DNA of 64,000 nt from Rhizophagus clarus (GCA_015698045.1 BLAL01000006.1:1240001-1304000); one strand, 5' to 3'. Shown: positions 22,757 to 34,944, counted from the stretch's first letter. Notes: generated from the letters alone by a model not told the origin. Made by a program: numbers and translations.

Positions 22757-22985
22757 CATATCAAATTAGAGTTAATACAAATGGCTGTGATAATGCGACC
22801 ATCTTGAAGCATGTTCACACTGGAGACTTGTGACCACCCTTCACGCATGTTTCCACTGGGAACTTGCGACCTTCTCAACGCATGTTTCCACTGGAAACAT
22901 GCAATTATCTTTTACATATATTTCCATTGGGGACTTGCGACCACCCTTTACGCACGTTCCCAATCATTAACTCTAATTTGATATG
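22757..22985. mobile_element. Small element with perfect 20-bp TIRs and an internal minisatellite
   Basis: CATATCAAATTAGAGTTAAT at 22757-22776 is the exact reverse complement of 22966-22985. Between them lie four ~35-bp units containing CATGTTTCCACTGG-AACTTGCGACC. A diverged direct repeat flanks the element (ACCAAATTTTGTTTCTATAC on the left, ACCAAATTTGTTTTTATAC on the right). Confidence 0.75.
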
Positions 22986-23401
22986 TACCTAATTTTGTTA
23001 TACCAAATTTGTTTTTATACTCTTACTATTTTGTAATATACCGATTTTCCGAACAATTAATTTGACGATCGTATTAAGTAACCAACATTTGGTAAGCTTT
23101 ATTATTACTAAATATGGGGGTCGTCTAAAGCGGGGTAAGTCGCCCGATTTATACAAATTTTTGGCCCGTATTACGGCATTAAGAAATTGTGAAAATGACA
23201 AATAGTGGTGTGACATATAGGATTTTATTAACCGAAAATTTCTAAGTCGCCAGAATTACTTAATAAAAATGAAAGGATTAACAAGTCTAAAATCTCGACA
23301 ACCCAATAATCCCGACAATCAAAAATCCTGAAATGTTTTATTCCGACAAGTTATATAACATATCGCAACAAATTATTTATTATAAACTGTGTTTATTTCT
23401 A
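22986..23401. other. Dispersed repeat fragments
   Basis: Contains a G+C-richer stretch (GGGGGTCGTCTAAAGCGGGG, about 23115-23140) and AATCCCGACAA-type words (23290-23340) that recur at 33540-33610. The open frame 22998-23216 (minus) reflects this composition. No gene is supported. Confidence 0.4.
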
Positions 23402-23701
23402 TGGTGGCTCATCTATAAACCACGGAGTCCGAAATTTTAGAAAATTGATAATTGCCATGTTCCATGGAATTTTTATGGAATCCGTGAAATTTCCATCCAA
23501 AATTTTCATTATCACACATTGAAATTACCTATTTTTAATCCTTGATAATACTTAATATTATTATTAAATTTTATAAAATAAACCTATAGAAATGTGCAGT
23601 TCATGTCGTTCTATCATTTTATCGGTTCAGTTTTTTTTATCATGATTTATAGAAATTTGAAATCACATAATATTAACGTGGTTTATAGGTGATAGCCACC
23701 A
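23402..23701. mobile_element. TA-flanked MITE with 26-bp TIRs, 300 bp
   Basis: The left end TGGTGGCTCATCTATAAACC matches the reverse complement of the right end (TGGTGGCTATCACCTATAAA CC) apart from a 2-bp indel and one substitution. TA lies immediately outside both ends (23400-23401, 23702-23703), consistent with a Tc1/mariner-type element. There is no ORF. Confidence 0.7.
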
Positions 23702-23818
23702 TACACTTTCATTTAATGTTGCATATAATTATGTTTATTGATATTATTTATTAATTTGTAAACTATATTTTAAAAGCCATTATTACCGATTCTTTCTTTA
23801 TAATAAACCCTAAGGCTG

Positions 23819-23844
23819 GCCTGAGGCCGGCCCTTACTAAGAGT
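23819..23844. repeat. G+C-rich near-perfect palindrome
   Basis: TAAGGCTGGCCT and AGGCCGGCCCTTA are near-perfect reverse complements separated by one base. It stands out from DNA that is otherwise almost all A/T. It may be fused transposon ends or a structured RNA element. Confidence 0.6.
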
Positions 23845-24149
23845 ATGACATATACCATAAATTTTAACACTTATTTGCAGAAACAAAAGTATTGGATTTA
23901 ATGTTCATTTGAAATAAATAAATAATTTAATTTATTATTTTTTTTTACATTTCAATTTAATAATCTTGTAATTGGCCTTAAAAGAAGGAATATTATCATT
24001 ATAAATTTTTTTGAAATTTATAAAAAATAACATTTAACAATTTTTTTTTAAAAAATATTTTTGCTTCTAAACAAAATCAAATTTATTTCATATGATTGAT
24101 TTCAAATTCAAATTTAGACGATCCTATGTCCACATACCTTAAATAAATT

Positions 24150-25061
24150 CATATGTATTTTTTTTTTTTTAATAAATTCGTGTGTATAATTTATTAAAAA
24201 ATATATATATAATTTTATTGAAAAAATTATACACGAATTTATTGAAAAAAAACAAATTAGTATATTTTTTAATAAATAAATTCATGTATAATTTTTTCAA
24301 TAAATAAATTTGGGTAATGTTTTTTCTAATTAATAATTTTTTTTTGATAAATAAATTCGTGTAATATTTTTTTTTATTATTATTTTTTTGATAAATAAAT
24401 TCGTATAATGATTTTTCCTAATAAATTCGTATAATTTTCTTTTTAATATATTTTTTTTTAATAAATAAATTTGCGTATTATATTTTTCAATAAGTAAATT
24501 TTTTTTTTTAATTAATATTTTTTTTGATAAATAAATTCGTATAATGTTTTTTTTTAATCTAATTTTTTTTTTCAATAAGTAAATTCGAGTAATGTTCAAT
24601 TCGTATAATGTTTTTTTCAATAAATCAATTTGGGATATGATATAATTAATTTTTCAATAAAATTTTCAATAATTTTCAATAAATAAATTCATGTAATGTT
24701 ATTTTCTAATAAACCAATTCGTATAATGTTTTTTTTAATTAATAAATCAATTTAATAAAATTCGGGTATATATATATATTATTTGTTTAATAAATTCGTA
24801 TAGTAATTTTCTTTTTATATATTTTTTTTTTAATAAATAAATCCGCGTATTATTTTTTTCAATAAGTAAATTCGTATAATGTTTTTTTTTTAGTAAATTC
24901 GTATAATGTTTTTTTTTAATTAATATTTTTTTGATAAATAAATTCGTGTAATGTTTTTTAATTAATATTTTTTTGATAAATAAATTCGTATAATGATTTT
25001 TTTTAATATAATTTTTTTTTTAATAAGTAAATTCAAGTAATGTTTTTTTTATAATAAATCA
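24150..25061. repeat. AATAAATTCGTATAATGTTTTTT repeat array (first array)
   Basis: Short units built of AATAAATAAATTCGTATAAT and T-runs repeat with indels for about 900 bp. The same units make up 31780-32950. Open frames here are compositional artefacts. Confidence 0.75.
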
Positions 25062-25079
25062 ATGCGTATAATGTTTTTT

Positions 25080-26202
25080 ATTTTTTATTTTTATTTTTAT
25101 TTTTATTTTTATGTATGGGTGTCAGTTAGGAACCTAACATGACGCGAATTTAAGTAAATTATTTACATGAAGAACAAAAATTTGAACATACATTAAAATA
25201 CTAAATTGCAAAAAAGAATAATCTACTTAAACCGGTGAACTAAGCAAGGAAAGGTCGACACTAATGTGAAAGTACGACATCGAGTTGAAACCCTTCACGG
25301 TCAGTTAATCCTAATCATAGTCACTACCTCTCTTACAGCCAATCCAAAGACCAGGTAAGTCGAAGCCCGTACCCCGCAGATATCCTATGACTAACACCGC
25401 CAGCCCCCAAGATAAGTATATCTACCCTGCACTGGTCAGTAAGGTCAAAAAACAAAAATTTCTCCAAGTGACTATATTCCAGAGTAATATTACTACCTAT
25501 TAATAATCCCTACAAGCAGGTTGGCCAACTTGGCTGCATCCGGACAAACCATTTAGATCTCCAAGATTAACGACCAGCATACCCAATAGAAAAAACTAAA
25601 AACTGCAGTAAAAACCCATGATAGTCCAACACGTGCTCAACATAATCTCACCTGATCAAAAACTGATCACCAAGATCTGCACCCTCCTTACACAAACACC
25701 CAACTCTCTCAAAAGGAAATAATCACCAAGCCACCTATGTCGATCAATTTTAGGATACCCCCCTACCCCCCAGAAAAACTCCAAAAAGTAGGAGGCAAAA
25801 CAAAAAGACAAGAAAAATACACCAAAAAATAAGAAAAAATCATAACCCTGGAAAACCATCCGCTGAAGCAGGGGAAAAAACCAGGTAAAGGAGGAAATAA
25901 CACCAAACAGCACCAGGAACAACACCTTTTTAAAAGAAAGTGAACCTTCTCTACTAAGCACCTTGAAAATTTCTCTCTTCCAGCTTGAAGTCTTCAACCT
26001 CATCTTCAAAGTCGTTAAAAACATTATAACAGCACCGCTGGACCCAATAAAGACAAGTAGCGGACTGCAAGTTGGTGTGTGAATAATTATTGCATGTGTA
26101 GGGCAGCTTCTTTACACAATACTCTTCACTTAAGGGTTCTTCCCATATGGCGAAATAAGATTTCCAAAATGCAAAATAAAAAGAAGGAGAGAGAGTTTTA
26201 AC
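25080..26202 (-). mobile_element. Retroposed insertion (non-LTR type) with 18-bp target duplication
   Basis: CAATGCGTATAATGTTTT occurs at about 25064-25081 and again at about 26204-26221, directly flanking a ~1.1-kb segment of distinctly higher G+C. On the minus strand the segment ends in a (TAAAAA)n tail (25081-25112). A long variable target duplication with an A-rich 3' tail is the signature of LINE-driven retroposition. A minus-strand frame of 122 codons (25656-26024) is hydrophobic and Phe-rich and has no recognised domain; a reverse transcriptase is not visible. It may be a 5'-truncated LINE or a retrocopy. Confidence 0.75.
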
Positions 26203-26415
26203 AATGCGTATAATGTTTTAACAACCAGATAAGCTTTTAGTGCGATTTTCCTCTATAATAGGAAAAAATGTTGGTCAATCATTTTTATTTTGGCCAGATT
26301 TTCACTAAAATTTTCTATTCCACTTTCGATGATGACCCACATGCACAGTTGCCGTAGATACAAAAAAAATTGCCTTTTTCATAAAAAAAGCTTCAGTTAG
26401 TTTTATATATACATA

Positions 26416-26482
26416 GCCTTAAGCTTAAGCTTAGCTTAAGCTTTGCTTTGCTTATGCCTAAGCTTAAGCTTAAGCTTGAGCA
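26416..26482. repeat. AAGCTT/AGCTTA simple tandem repeat
   Basis: TTAAGCTTAAGCTTAGC-type words repeat with variants. Similar short patches occur at about 33815-33835 and 34672-34700. It is not a telomere repeat. Confidence 0.7.
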
Positions 26483-28204
26483 CATCTTTAGACTAACTTT
26501 TTGCAAAACCTCTTCCTGTGCCAGCGAAAATAGCTGTTAGCTTTATAATCATAAATTATTTGCACTTTTTAACTTTTTTGCCGATCAATAATAAATTGTT
26601 ACAAATTATTAAAAATTAGTATCTTTAAAAATTTCTTCATATTTATCATCAAATTTTATTGTATTTTTTTTTTTTTTTTTTTTTGCAATAAAATTAAAAA
26701 AAAAAAATTAAATTTTTAAAGATTTAGGAAAAAACGGATAAAAACATTTTTGTATTAAACGATTTAGAAAAAAAAATCATTTTTTCTTTCATTTTTTAAT
26801 TGGAATGATTAGGGTAAGGATCCATTCGGGTCAGGTCATCAAAATCATGATCTGGATCGGGTGGCTTGTTAACCTGAAAAGAATAATGAAAAAAATAATG
26901 TACAAGGCGGTTTATAAAACCGTTTCTTTCTTTTTTATTTAAGAGAAAAAGAAATAATGAAATGATTAAACCCGTTTTTTTAAAGACTGGATTAGTCTGA
27001 GTTGAATAGTAATATGGGAGCAGACCAAAAAAATTTGCTTCAATTTTATCTGGACATCCGGTTCAGTTCCTAAAAAACATTAAATTTAATTTAACTATTA
27101 TATTATCAAGACGAATTAAGAAAATGTTAACCGAATGATTTCTTAACTTTTTTTCTTTAAAACAAGTTAAAAAAAACATAGTAACGAGTTAAAAATGTTA
27201 ACTACGTTTTTTAAAGAACGAGTTAAAAAAAACGTTGACTATGTTTTTTTCCTTTTTTTTAAAAAAAAAGTTGAAAAACGTTTCTTTTTTTAAAAAAATG
27301 AAGTTAAAAAAAACTTTTCTTTAAACCGATTTGGAAAATGGTAACTAAAATGAATTAAAAAACGATAACTAACGTTTTTCTAACTTTTTTTAAAAAGTGA
27401 AAGTTAAAACGAGTTAAAATATTAACTAAATGTTTTTTAACATTTTTTTTAATACAAATATACAAATTAAAAAACGTTAATAAATAAACTTTCTTTCAAA
27501 AAATGCTAAATAAGCATTTTTTAATAGGTTTTTTTGCCAAAACGAATTAAAAACATTGATAAATAAAGGCTTTGACCTTTTTTACTAAACGAACTAGAGT
27601 AATTTGGGTACAAGTTAGAGTTTCAGTAATTACCGATCGGTTTTAACAGTTCCAGTTTACGATCGAACTGAAACATTCATCACTGCAGTTTCTATGTCAA
27701 TTTTACGATTTTTTGAACCGATTTTACCAAATTGATTTGTGATAATAAAAAATGAGAAAACCGTTTTTTTTTGTCATTTAATAAATTTAATGCTCTGAAC
27801 GGGTTGGGCCGGTTCGGGTTACCTTGTCAATCTGAACTGAAGAATTTTTTCAGGTCAGTAACCTGCTCTGATCCGACCCTACCCGTTGGCCCGAAGGTAT
27901 TCGGATTACTTCGAATGATTAGATTAATAAAAAAAAACATTGTACAAACGTTTCATGACACTTTTTACTAAATTATCACAAAAAAACGTTTTTTAATTTA
28001 ATTATATATCAAAAAATGCGTTTCTTAATAAAATATCAAAAAAAAAGTTACAAAAACGTTTTCGCAATGTTAAAACGTCGCGAAACTTTTTTTAATTACG
28101 GAAAAAATTTAGTACATTGATCACTTAAAAATCCGCGGTAAATATACATCAAAAAACGTTTTTGCAACATTTATCAGTAAAATATCAAAAAAAACTTGCG
28201 AAAT
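26483..28204. other. Mosaic of dispersed low-complexity repeats
   Basis: GGGTCAGGTCATCAAAATCA at about 26829 recurs in part near 28263. AACGAGTTAAAAAACGTTAAC-like words fill 27100-27600. A CAGTAATTACCGATCGG block at about 27630 resembles 61680-61780. TTCGCAACGTTTTT-like words end the segment. No gene is supported. Confidence 0.4.
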
Positions 28205-28205
28205 G

Positions 28206-30607
28206 TAGAGTTCCGAACGGGCGGATGGGGTCAGGTAATTGACTTAACCTGACCCATGATATTCAAGTCAGGTCATCAAATTCATGACCCGTTTTATATC
28301 AAAAAAAATTGTCAAGATTCAACAATTTTATATATGAAAAAATTTAAATAATAAAAAAAAAATGATTTTCTTAATCGTTTTTAATAACAAAAGAAAAAAA
28401 CGATTTATTAATAGTTTTAATAACAAAAAAAAAGCAACAAAAAAAAAAACGATTATCTTTATCGTTTTTAATAACAAAAGAAAAAATGATTTGTTAATCG
28501 TTTTTAATAACTAAAAGAAACGATTTGTTAATCGTTTTTAATAACAAAAAAAAAGGATTTTCTTAATCGTTTTTAATAAAAAAAAAGAAACGATTAGCTT
28601 AATCGTTTTTAATAACAAAAGAAAAAAAACGATTTATTAATAGTTTTAATAACAAAAAAAAGCGATTTTTTAATAACAAAAATAAAACGATTTTTTTTAT
28701 CATTTTTAATAATAAAAAAATGATTTTCTTAATCGTTTTTAATAACAAAAAAAAAAATGATTTTCTTAATCGTTTTTAATAACAAAAGAAAAAAACGATT
28801 TATTAATAGTTATAACAAAAAAAAGCGATTTTTTAATAACAAAAATAAAACGACTTTCTTAATCGTTTTTAATAACAAAAGAAAAAAACGATTTATTAAT
28901 AGTTATAACAAAAAAAAGCGATTTTTTAATAACAAAAATAAAACGATTTTCTTAATCGTTTTTAATAACAAAAGAAAAAAACGATTTAATAATAGTTTTA
29001 ATAAGAAAAAAGTGATTTTCTTAATCGTTTTTAATAACAAAAAAAAAATGATTTATTATTCGTTTTTAATAACAAAAAAGAAACAATTTTCTTAATCGTT
29101 TTTAATAATAAAACAAAAAATGATTTTCTTAATCATTTTTAATAATAAAAAAAAATGATTTTCTTTATCGTTTTTAATAACAAAAGAAAAAAAGGATTTT
29201 CTTAATCATTTTTATTAACAAAAAAAAAACAATTTTCTTAATCATTTTTAATAACAAAAAAAAGCAATTTTTTAATAACAAAAATAAAATGATTTTCTTT
29301 ATCATTTTTAATAATAAAAAAAGGATTTTCTTAATCGTTTTTAATAACAAAAAAGAAACGATTTTCTTAATCGTTTTTAATAACAAAAAAGAAACAATTT
29401 TCTTAATCATTTTTAATAACAAAACAAAAAACGATTTTCTTAATCGTTTTTAATAACAAAACAAAAAACGATTTTCTTAATCGTTTTTAATAACAAAACA
29501 AAAAATGATTTTCTTAATCGTTTTTAATAATAAAAAAAAAACAATTTTCTTTATCGTTTTTAATAACAAAAGAAAAATAGGATTTTCTTAATCGTTTTTA
29601 ATAACAAAAAAAAACAATTTTCTTAATCGTTTTTAATAACAAAAAAAAGCGATTTTTTAATAACAAAAATAAAACGATTTTCTTTATCGTTTTTAATAAT
29701 AAAAAAAGGCTTTTCTTAATCGTTTTTAATAACAAAACAAAAAACGATTTTTTTTATCGTTTTTAATAACAAAAGAAAAAAAGGATTTTCTTAATTGTTT
29801 TTAATGACAAAAAAAAGCGATTTTTTAATAACAAAAATAAAACAATTTTCTTTGTCGTTTTTAATAATAAAAAAAGGATTTTCTTAATCGTTTTTAATAA
29901 CAAAACAAAAAACGATTTTTTTTATCGTTTTTAATAACAAAAGAAAAAAAGGATTTTCTTAATTGTTTTTAATAACAAAAAAAAGCGATTTTTTAATAAC
30001 AAAAATAAAACAATTTTCTTTGTCATTTTTAATAATAAAAAAAGGATCTTCTTAATCGTTTTTAATAACAAAAAAGAAATGATTTTCTTAATCGTTTTTA
30101 ATAACAAAAAAAAATGATTTATTATTCGTTTTTAATAACAAAAAAGAAACAATTTTCTTAATCGTTTTTAATAACAAAACAAAAAACGATTTTCTCAATC
30201 ATTTTTAATAATAAAATAAAATGATTTTTTTTATCGTTTTTAATAACAAAAGAAAAAAACGATTTCCTTAATCATTTTTAATAACAAAAAAAAAAAACGA
30301 TTTTCTTAATCGTTTTTAATAACAAAAAAGAAACAATTTTCTTAATCGTTTTAATAACAAAAAAAAATGATTTATTAATCGTTTTTAATAACAAAAAAAA
30401 AAAAATTATTAATCGTTTTTATTAATCGTTTTTAGTAATAAAAAACCGATTTAGCCAAACTTTAAATATAAAAACGCCAGGACTAATAGTTTCAGCGTTT
30501 TTTTTCAGCGTTTTTTGTCAGGTCAACGGGTCGGATCAGGTACCCGATTAACACTGACCTGACCCAAGAATTTTGGGTCAACCAGTCGGGTCAGATTCGG
30601 AGCTCTA
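28206..30607. mobile_element. Candidate 2.4-kb element filled by a hairpin satellite
   Basis: The left boundary reads AGAGTTCCGAACGGG and the right reads TTCGGAGCTCT, approximate inverted ends, each next to GGTCAGGT/ACCTGACC-type words. No target duplication was established. The interior is almost entirely the satellite listed next. Confidence 0.4.
28355..30450. repeat. Hairpin satellite, ~34-38-bp units with AACGATT...AATCGTT arms
   Basis: The unit is AACGATTTTCTTAATCGTT followed by TTTAATAACAAAA and a variable A/G spacer. The seven-base arms AACGATT and AATCGTT are inverted repeats around TTCTT. Roughly 55-60 units fit the length. Lysine/asparagine- or leucine/isoleucine-rich open frames in it are artefacts. 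Confidence 0.85.
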
Positions 30608-31626
30608 ACGAAACATTTTTTGAAATTAAATTATATATATCTGATATCAACAAATGCGCAACGTCTTTTAATATCAAAAAAAAACTGTTTTCACAACGTT
30701 TATGCTTTTTATCGCGTTGTTAAAAAACGCGCAATGTTTTTTTTTATTAAATCCCATATTAAAAAACATTTTCGCAACGTTTTTTATCAAATTATCAAAA
30801 AAGCACTACGAAGCGTTTTTTTTGTTAAATTTGTATATGTTAAACTTCTTTATTAATTATACGTTAAAAAACGTTTCACAACGTTTTTTGACAAATTATA
30901 AACGTTGCTAAACATCTTTTATTAAATTATAATTCAAGTCGAGTCAACACGGGTCAGTTCACAAGTTTGATTTGAGGATCTTATAGTCATGTGTCATTTG
31001 AGTCAATTCTGAGTTTATATTAATACTCGACTCAGTTAGCCAGGGTGTCAATTCATCTACTTTACGACAACCATGCAAAAACGTGGACAACGTTTGAGTG
31101 GACCTTCACCATTTAAGATTAACAATTCCATCTTCCTGACTTTTTGAGTCATGGGAGAGCTTAGAAGAAGATGGAGGAATGAGATGATGATAATGAAAAT
31201 TTTATTATTTAATTGTTTATTTTTTGGATCAAAGTAAAAAAAATTATATGTGAAATATGTGGTTAAATAATATAGACAGATTGTCTGACAAAATCATGTT
31301 TATTTTTACACAATAAATGTTTAATAAAATTAATTTTACATACTGTATATTTTACACTTTAAATGTTTATAGATAAATTCAAAATTTCTTAGATTAATTT
31401 GGTTATTTTTTGGAGCACAAATGTGAAATTAAAATATACATATATATAATATATGGAAATCTAAACTAATCAAAAATAAATAGGGATTAAATATTTACAT
31501 ATAAAGTCTTATCTTAAAGCATTTAAATTATCGATCTAAGTAAACATGATTTATCTGTTCAGGTATTACATGCTAAGCATTTATTTAGACAATAATATTA
31601 TTTAGGTTTACCACCATGCCACACAT
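30608..31626. other. CGCAACGTTTTT repeat tail and AT-rich DNA
   Basis: 30640-30930 has AAAAAACGTTTTCGCAACGTTT-type words; from about 30930 a GAGTCAACACGGGTCAG patch, then AT-rich DNA with nothing recognisable. Confidence 0.4.
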
Positions 31627-31762
31627 GTTGTAAGTGATGATAAAAATTTAGCAATGAAAATTTGCCAAGGACTCAGACCAAGGTTTAACAATAAAAATAC
31701 CACAATTGATTAACTGTCAATATATTTAAACTAAGCTCACTAACTGTACTAAAGAGCCCTAG
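31627..31762 (+). repeat. Dispersed repeat, copy 2 (partner at 8062-8196)
   Basis: Same orientation as copy 1; ends in CTAAAGAGCCCTAG. Differences between the copies are scattered point changes and small indels. Confidence 0.7.
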
Positions 31763-31769
31763 TTTTTAA

Positions 31770-32950
31770 TTAATATTTTTTTTTGACAAATAATTCGTAT
31801 TATGTTTTTTTTTCTAATATAATTTTTTTTTCAATAAGTAAATTCGGGTAATGTTTTTTTTAATTAATATTTTTTTTTTTTTGATAAATAAATTCGTATT
31901 ATATGTTTTTTTTTAATGTAATTTTTTTTCAATAAGTAAATTAGTGTAATGTTTTTTCTTAATAATTTTGTATAATGTTTTTTTTAGTAAAACAATTTAA
32001 TAAAATTCGGGTTTATATATTATTTTTTTTTTTAATAAATTCGTATAATTTTCTTTTTATATATTTTTTTTTAATAAATAAATTCGTGTATTATTTTTTT
32101 TTAATAATATTTTTTTTGATAAATAAATTCGCATATTATTTTTTTCGATAAGTAAATTCGTATAATGTTTTTTTTTAATATAATTTTTTTTAACAAATAA
32201 ATTCGGGTAATGTTTTTTTTCTAATAAATCAATTTGTATAATGTTTTTTTAATAAATCAATTTAATAAAATTTGGATATATATATTATTATTTTTAATAA
32301 ATTCGTATAATTTTCTTTTAATATATTTTTTTTTTAATAAATAAATTCGCGTATTATTTTTTTTTTCAATAAGTAAATTCGGGTAATGTTTTTTTTTTAA
32401 TTAATATATTTTTTTTGATAAATAAATTCGGGTATGTTTTTTTCTAATAAATCAATTCGTATAATGTTTTTTTCTAATAAATCAATTGGTATAATGTTTT
32501 TTTTAATAAATCAATTTAATAAAATTCGGATATATATTATTTTTTTTAATAAATTCGTATAATTTTCTTTTTAATATATTTTTTTTAATAAATAAATTCG
32601 CATATTATTTTTTTCAATAAGTATATTCGTATAATGTTTTTTTTTAATAAATCAATTCGTATAATATTTTTTTTAATAAATCAATTTAATAAAATTTGGG
32701 TATATATATATATTTTTAATAAATTTGTATAATTTTCTTTTTAATATATTTTTTTTTAATAAATAAATTCGCTTATTATTTTTTTTTAATAAATAAGTTT
32801 GTATAATGTTTTTTTTTAATAAAATTCGGATATACTGTATATATATATATATATATTAATATAATTCAGATATATATGTTTTTTTTAGCAAAATCCGGAT
32901 ATATATATATATATATTTAATAAAATTCGAATATATTTTTTTTTGATATT
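31770..32950. repeat. AATAAATTCGTATAATGTTTTTT repeat array (second array)
   Basis: Same units as at 24150-25061, about 1.2 kb, here with (AT)n interruptions such as 32836-32855 and 32895-32915. Confidence 0.75.
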
Positions 32951-34360
32951 TTACTTTGATATAGCTTGCTTTGATGGATTTTATATTTTTGCTCGGATTC
33001 TTTTAAGAACAGCTACTTTTATATAGTATTTGATTTCCTTCAATTCCTATTTTATAATTAATAAAAAAAATTAGCCTCCTGAACAATGTACTGTATATGA
33101 ATAATAAGTATTTCTTTGAAGTTAGTATATGGTTAGCTCAGATTTTTGACCAGCCAGTTCATAATTCCTTGATGGTTAAATATGGTTAGCTCTCTGATTT
33201 TTGATCAGCCAATTCGGATCATGCCGCAGGTCATGCATGATATCAATATATATAAAAACAGACCTTATACTTAGTGCATAAGAGCTAACTAAATTTGTAT
33301 ATTTCTCCTTCCTTTTCAGGATAGGACAATTAGCATAACAACCAATCGCAAACAATATCACTATTAAAATGAAGATCACATGATATGTTAACTATATAGC
33401 ATGATCTGTATATAGTGTCAAATAATAATTTTTTTTTATTCAATAAATTAAAAAAAAAAAATAAAAATTAATGCATATTTTTTTTAAATTGTTCTATGCA
33501 TAAACCGTCAAATAAGTAATCGCAAGAAATTATAAAGATTGTCGAGATTTTGGGATCTGTGTAAAATCCTGACAGGCCAAAATCCCGACAGGTACGAAAT
33601 CCCAACAACTGGCCCGCATTATGCAGAATTATGCAGAGTCACGTTATATTTTACCAGCGTTAACGTGTCTGGATTTTGTACCAGTCCTGAGATTTTTAAT
33701 TATCAAGATTTTGTTGTCAGTCTTGTGTTAGTCGTGCAAGTGATTTTTGAGGTTTCGTACTGGAACCGGTTTAACCTTTTCTTCAATACTTATCACATAA
33801 CTTTATGTGCTTATACTTAAAGCTTTAAGCTTATGCGGCATATACTTTACGGGTTAGCATTCAGCATTCTTTGGGATGACAATTTTATTGAAAAAAATGC
33901 ATAGATGACTAGTCAACTTTGGGAAAATGAAAGCAATTGAAAAAAAATCGTTTTTGTTTGTATAAAAGCTGTAAAAGAAAGTATAGTAATTTTTTCGTCA
34001 TCCGGTTTAAAAAATAAATTATCGATTAATAAATTTTTTTAATTATTTGATTTAATAAACCGTTAAAATTAATTCTTTTTAATGGTTACTAATGCTTAAT
34101 CAAAAAACATTTTAACTATCCAGTTTAATAAACCGTTAAAAAAATAAATTATTAAATTTTTTTTAATTATTCGGTTTAATAGACCGTAAAAAAAAGTATA
34201 AATATTCAATTTAAAATTTTTTTTTTTTCAAAAAAAATAAATTATTAATCCATTAAGAAAAAAAAAAAATGTCAATTGACCGTTTTAATAAAAATAACAT
34301 TTTTTTTTTAATTATTTTTTATTAATCGCTTTGAATGTTTATCATAAAATCTCATCCGAT
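32951..34360. other. AT-rich DNA with short repeats, no supported gene
   Basis: A ~45-bp tandem duplication at about 33125-33220 contains ATGGTTAGCTC and TTTTTGA-CAGCCA. AATCCCGACA words lie at 33540-33610. The minus frame 33176-33379 looks like a signal-anchor segment but starts at GTG and overlaps the duplication, so it is not called. Confidence 0.4.
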
Positions 34361-34437
34361 AAATGAATATTAGGTACAGCACGTATACTTATTTATCATG
34401 GGGAGAAAAAGTCCTCCTAAATAAGTGTATATTCTAA
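34361..34437 (+). repeat. Dispersed repeat, copy 1 (partner at 38681-38757)
   Basis: Shares TAGGTACAGCA-GTATACT, TATCATGGGGA and CCTAAATAAGTGTATATTCT blocks with 38681-38757 in the same orientation. The central hairpin is weaker in this copy. Confidence 0.7.
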
Positions 34438-34723
34438 AAAAAATAAAAATGCTAGACTATTTTAGTTAATTTTATTATTGTTAAATTCATTATTGTAATA
34501 TTTTTTTTTTATTTAGCGTAAAGAAGATTTTGAAGTGATTAGATCATTTCTAAATTAATCGACTTTTTCACTCAATTTGGATTTTCGGTTGTACTGATCT
34601 TCAAGACTCAATATAAAATCGTCCAAATTAGGAAATGCGCAATGTGAACTCGAGAAATGCGTTTTATAATAATGCTTAAAGCTTAAAGCATTTATGCCTA
34701 ATGATTAATACATATGCTTATGC

Positions 34724-34944
34724 TTAGGCTTCTTTTGACATCAAAAGAGTAAAATCACGATTTAGGCCTTCCTGTGCCACTTTCATTGCATGTTTAGTTG
34801 AGTCATCAAATAATAGGTTTTTGTAAATTTTTTTAATTTCGTTGATCCTACTTTTAATTTCGTTGATCCTATCAAGAAAACCATCAATTGTACCTGCTAA
34901 AAACAAAAGTTTATTAATAAATTCTGCCCAAAAAACAACCAGGA
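34724..34944 (-). CDS. Isolated 3' exon of an unknown gene
   Basis: After a TTTCTTTAG acceptor (ending at 34945) a frame runs 73 codons to TAA at 34724. It opens LVVFWAEFINKLLFLAGTID and continues with a duplicated RINEIK motif and KHAMKVAQEGLNRDF. Coding character is good, but there is no ATG and the upstream DNA is low complexity. It is either a terminal exon with distant partners or a relic. Function unknown. Confidence 0.35.

Noticed and set aside
26416..26482. Telomere-like repeat
   Set aside because: The unit is AGCTTA/AAGCTT, not a TTAGGG-type repeat, and it is internal to the window.
28757..29422. Lys/Asn-rich and Leu/Ile-rich frames
   Set aside because: They are translations of the hairpin satellite on the two strands.
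28355..30450. CRISPR-like array of regularly spaced repeats
   Set aside because: Spacers are A-runs shared between units, not unique sequences, unit length varies, there are no cas genes and the context is eukaryotic.
33176..33379. Minus-strand frame with a hydrophobic, signal-like N-terminus
   Set aside because: The frame starts at GTG and overlaps a local tandem duplication; the hydrophobic stretch is expected from AT-rich DNA.
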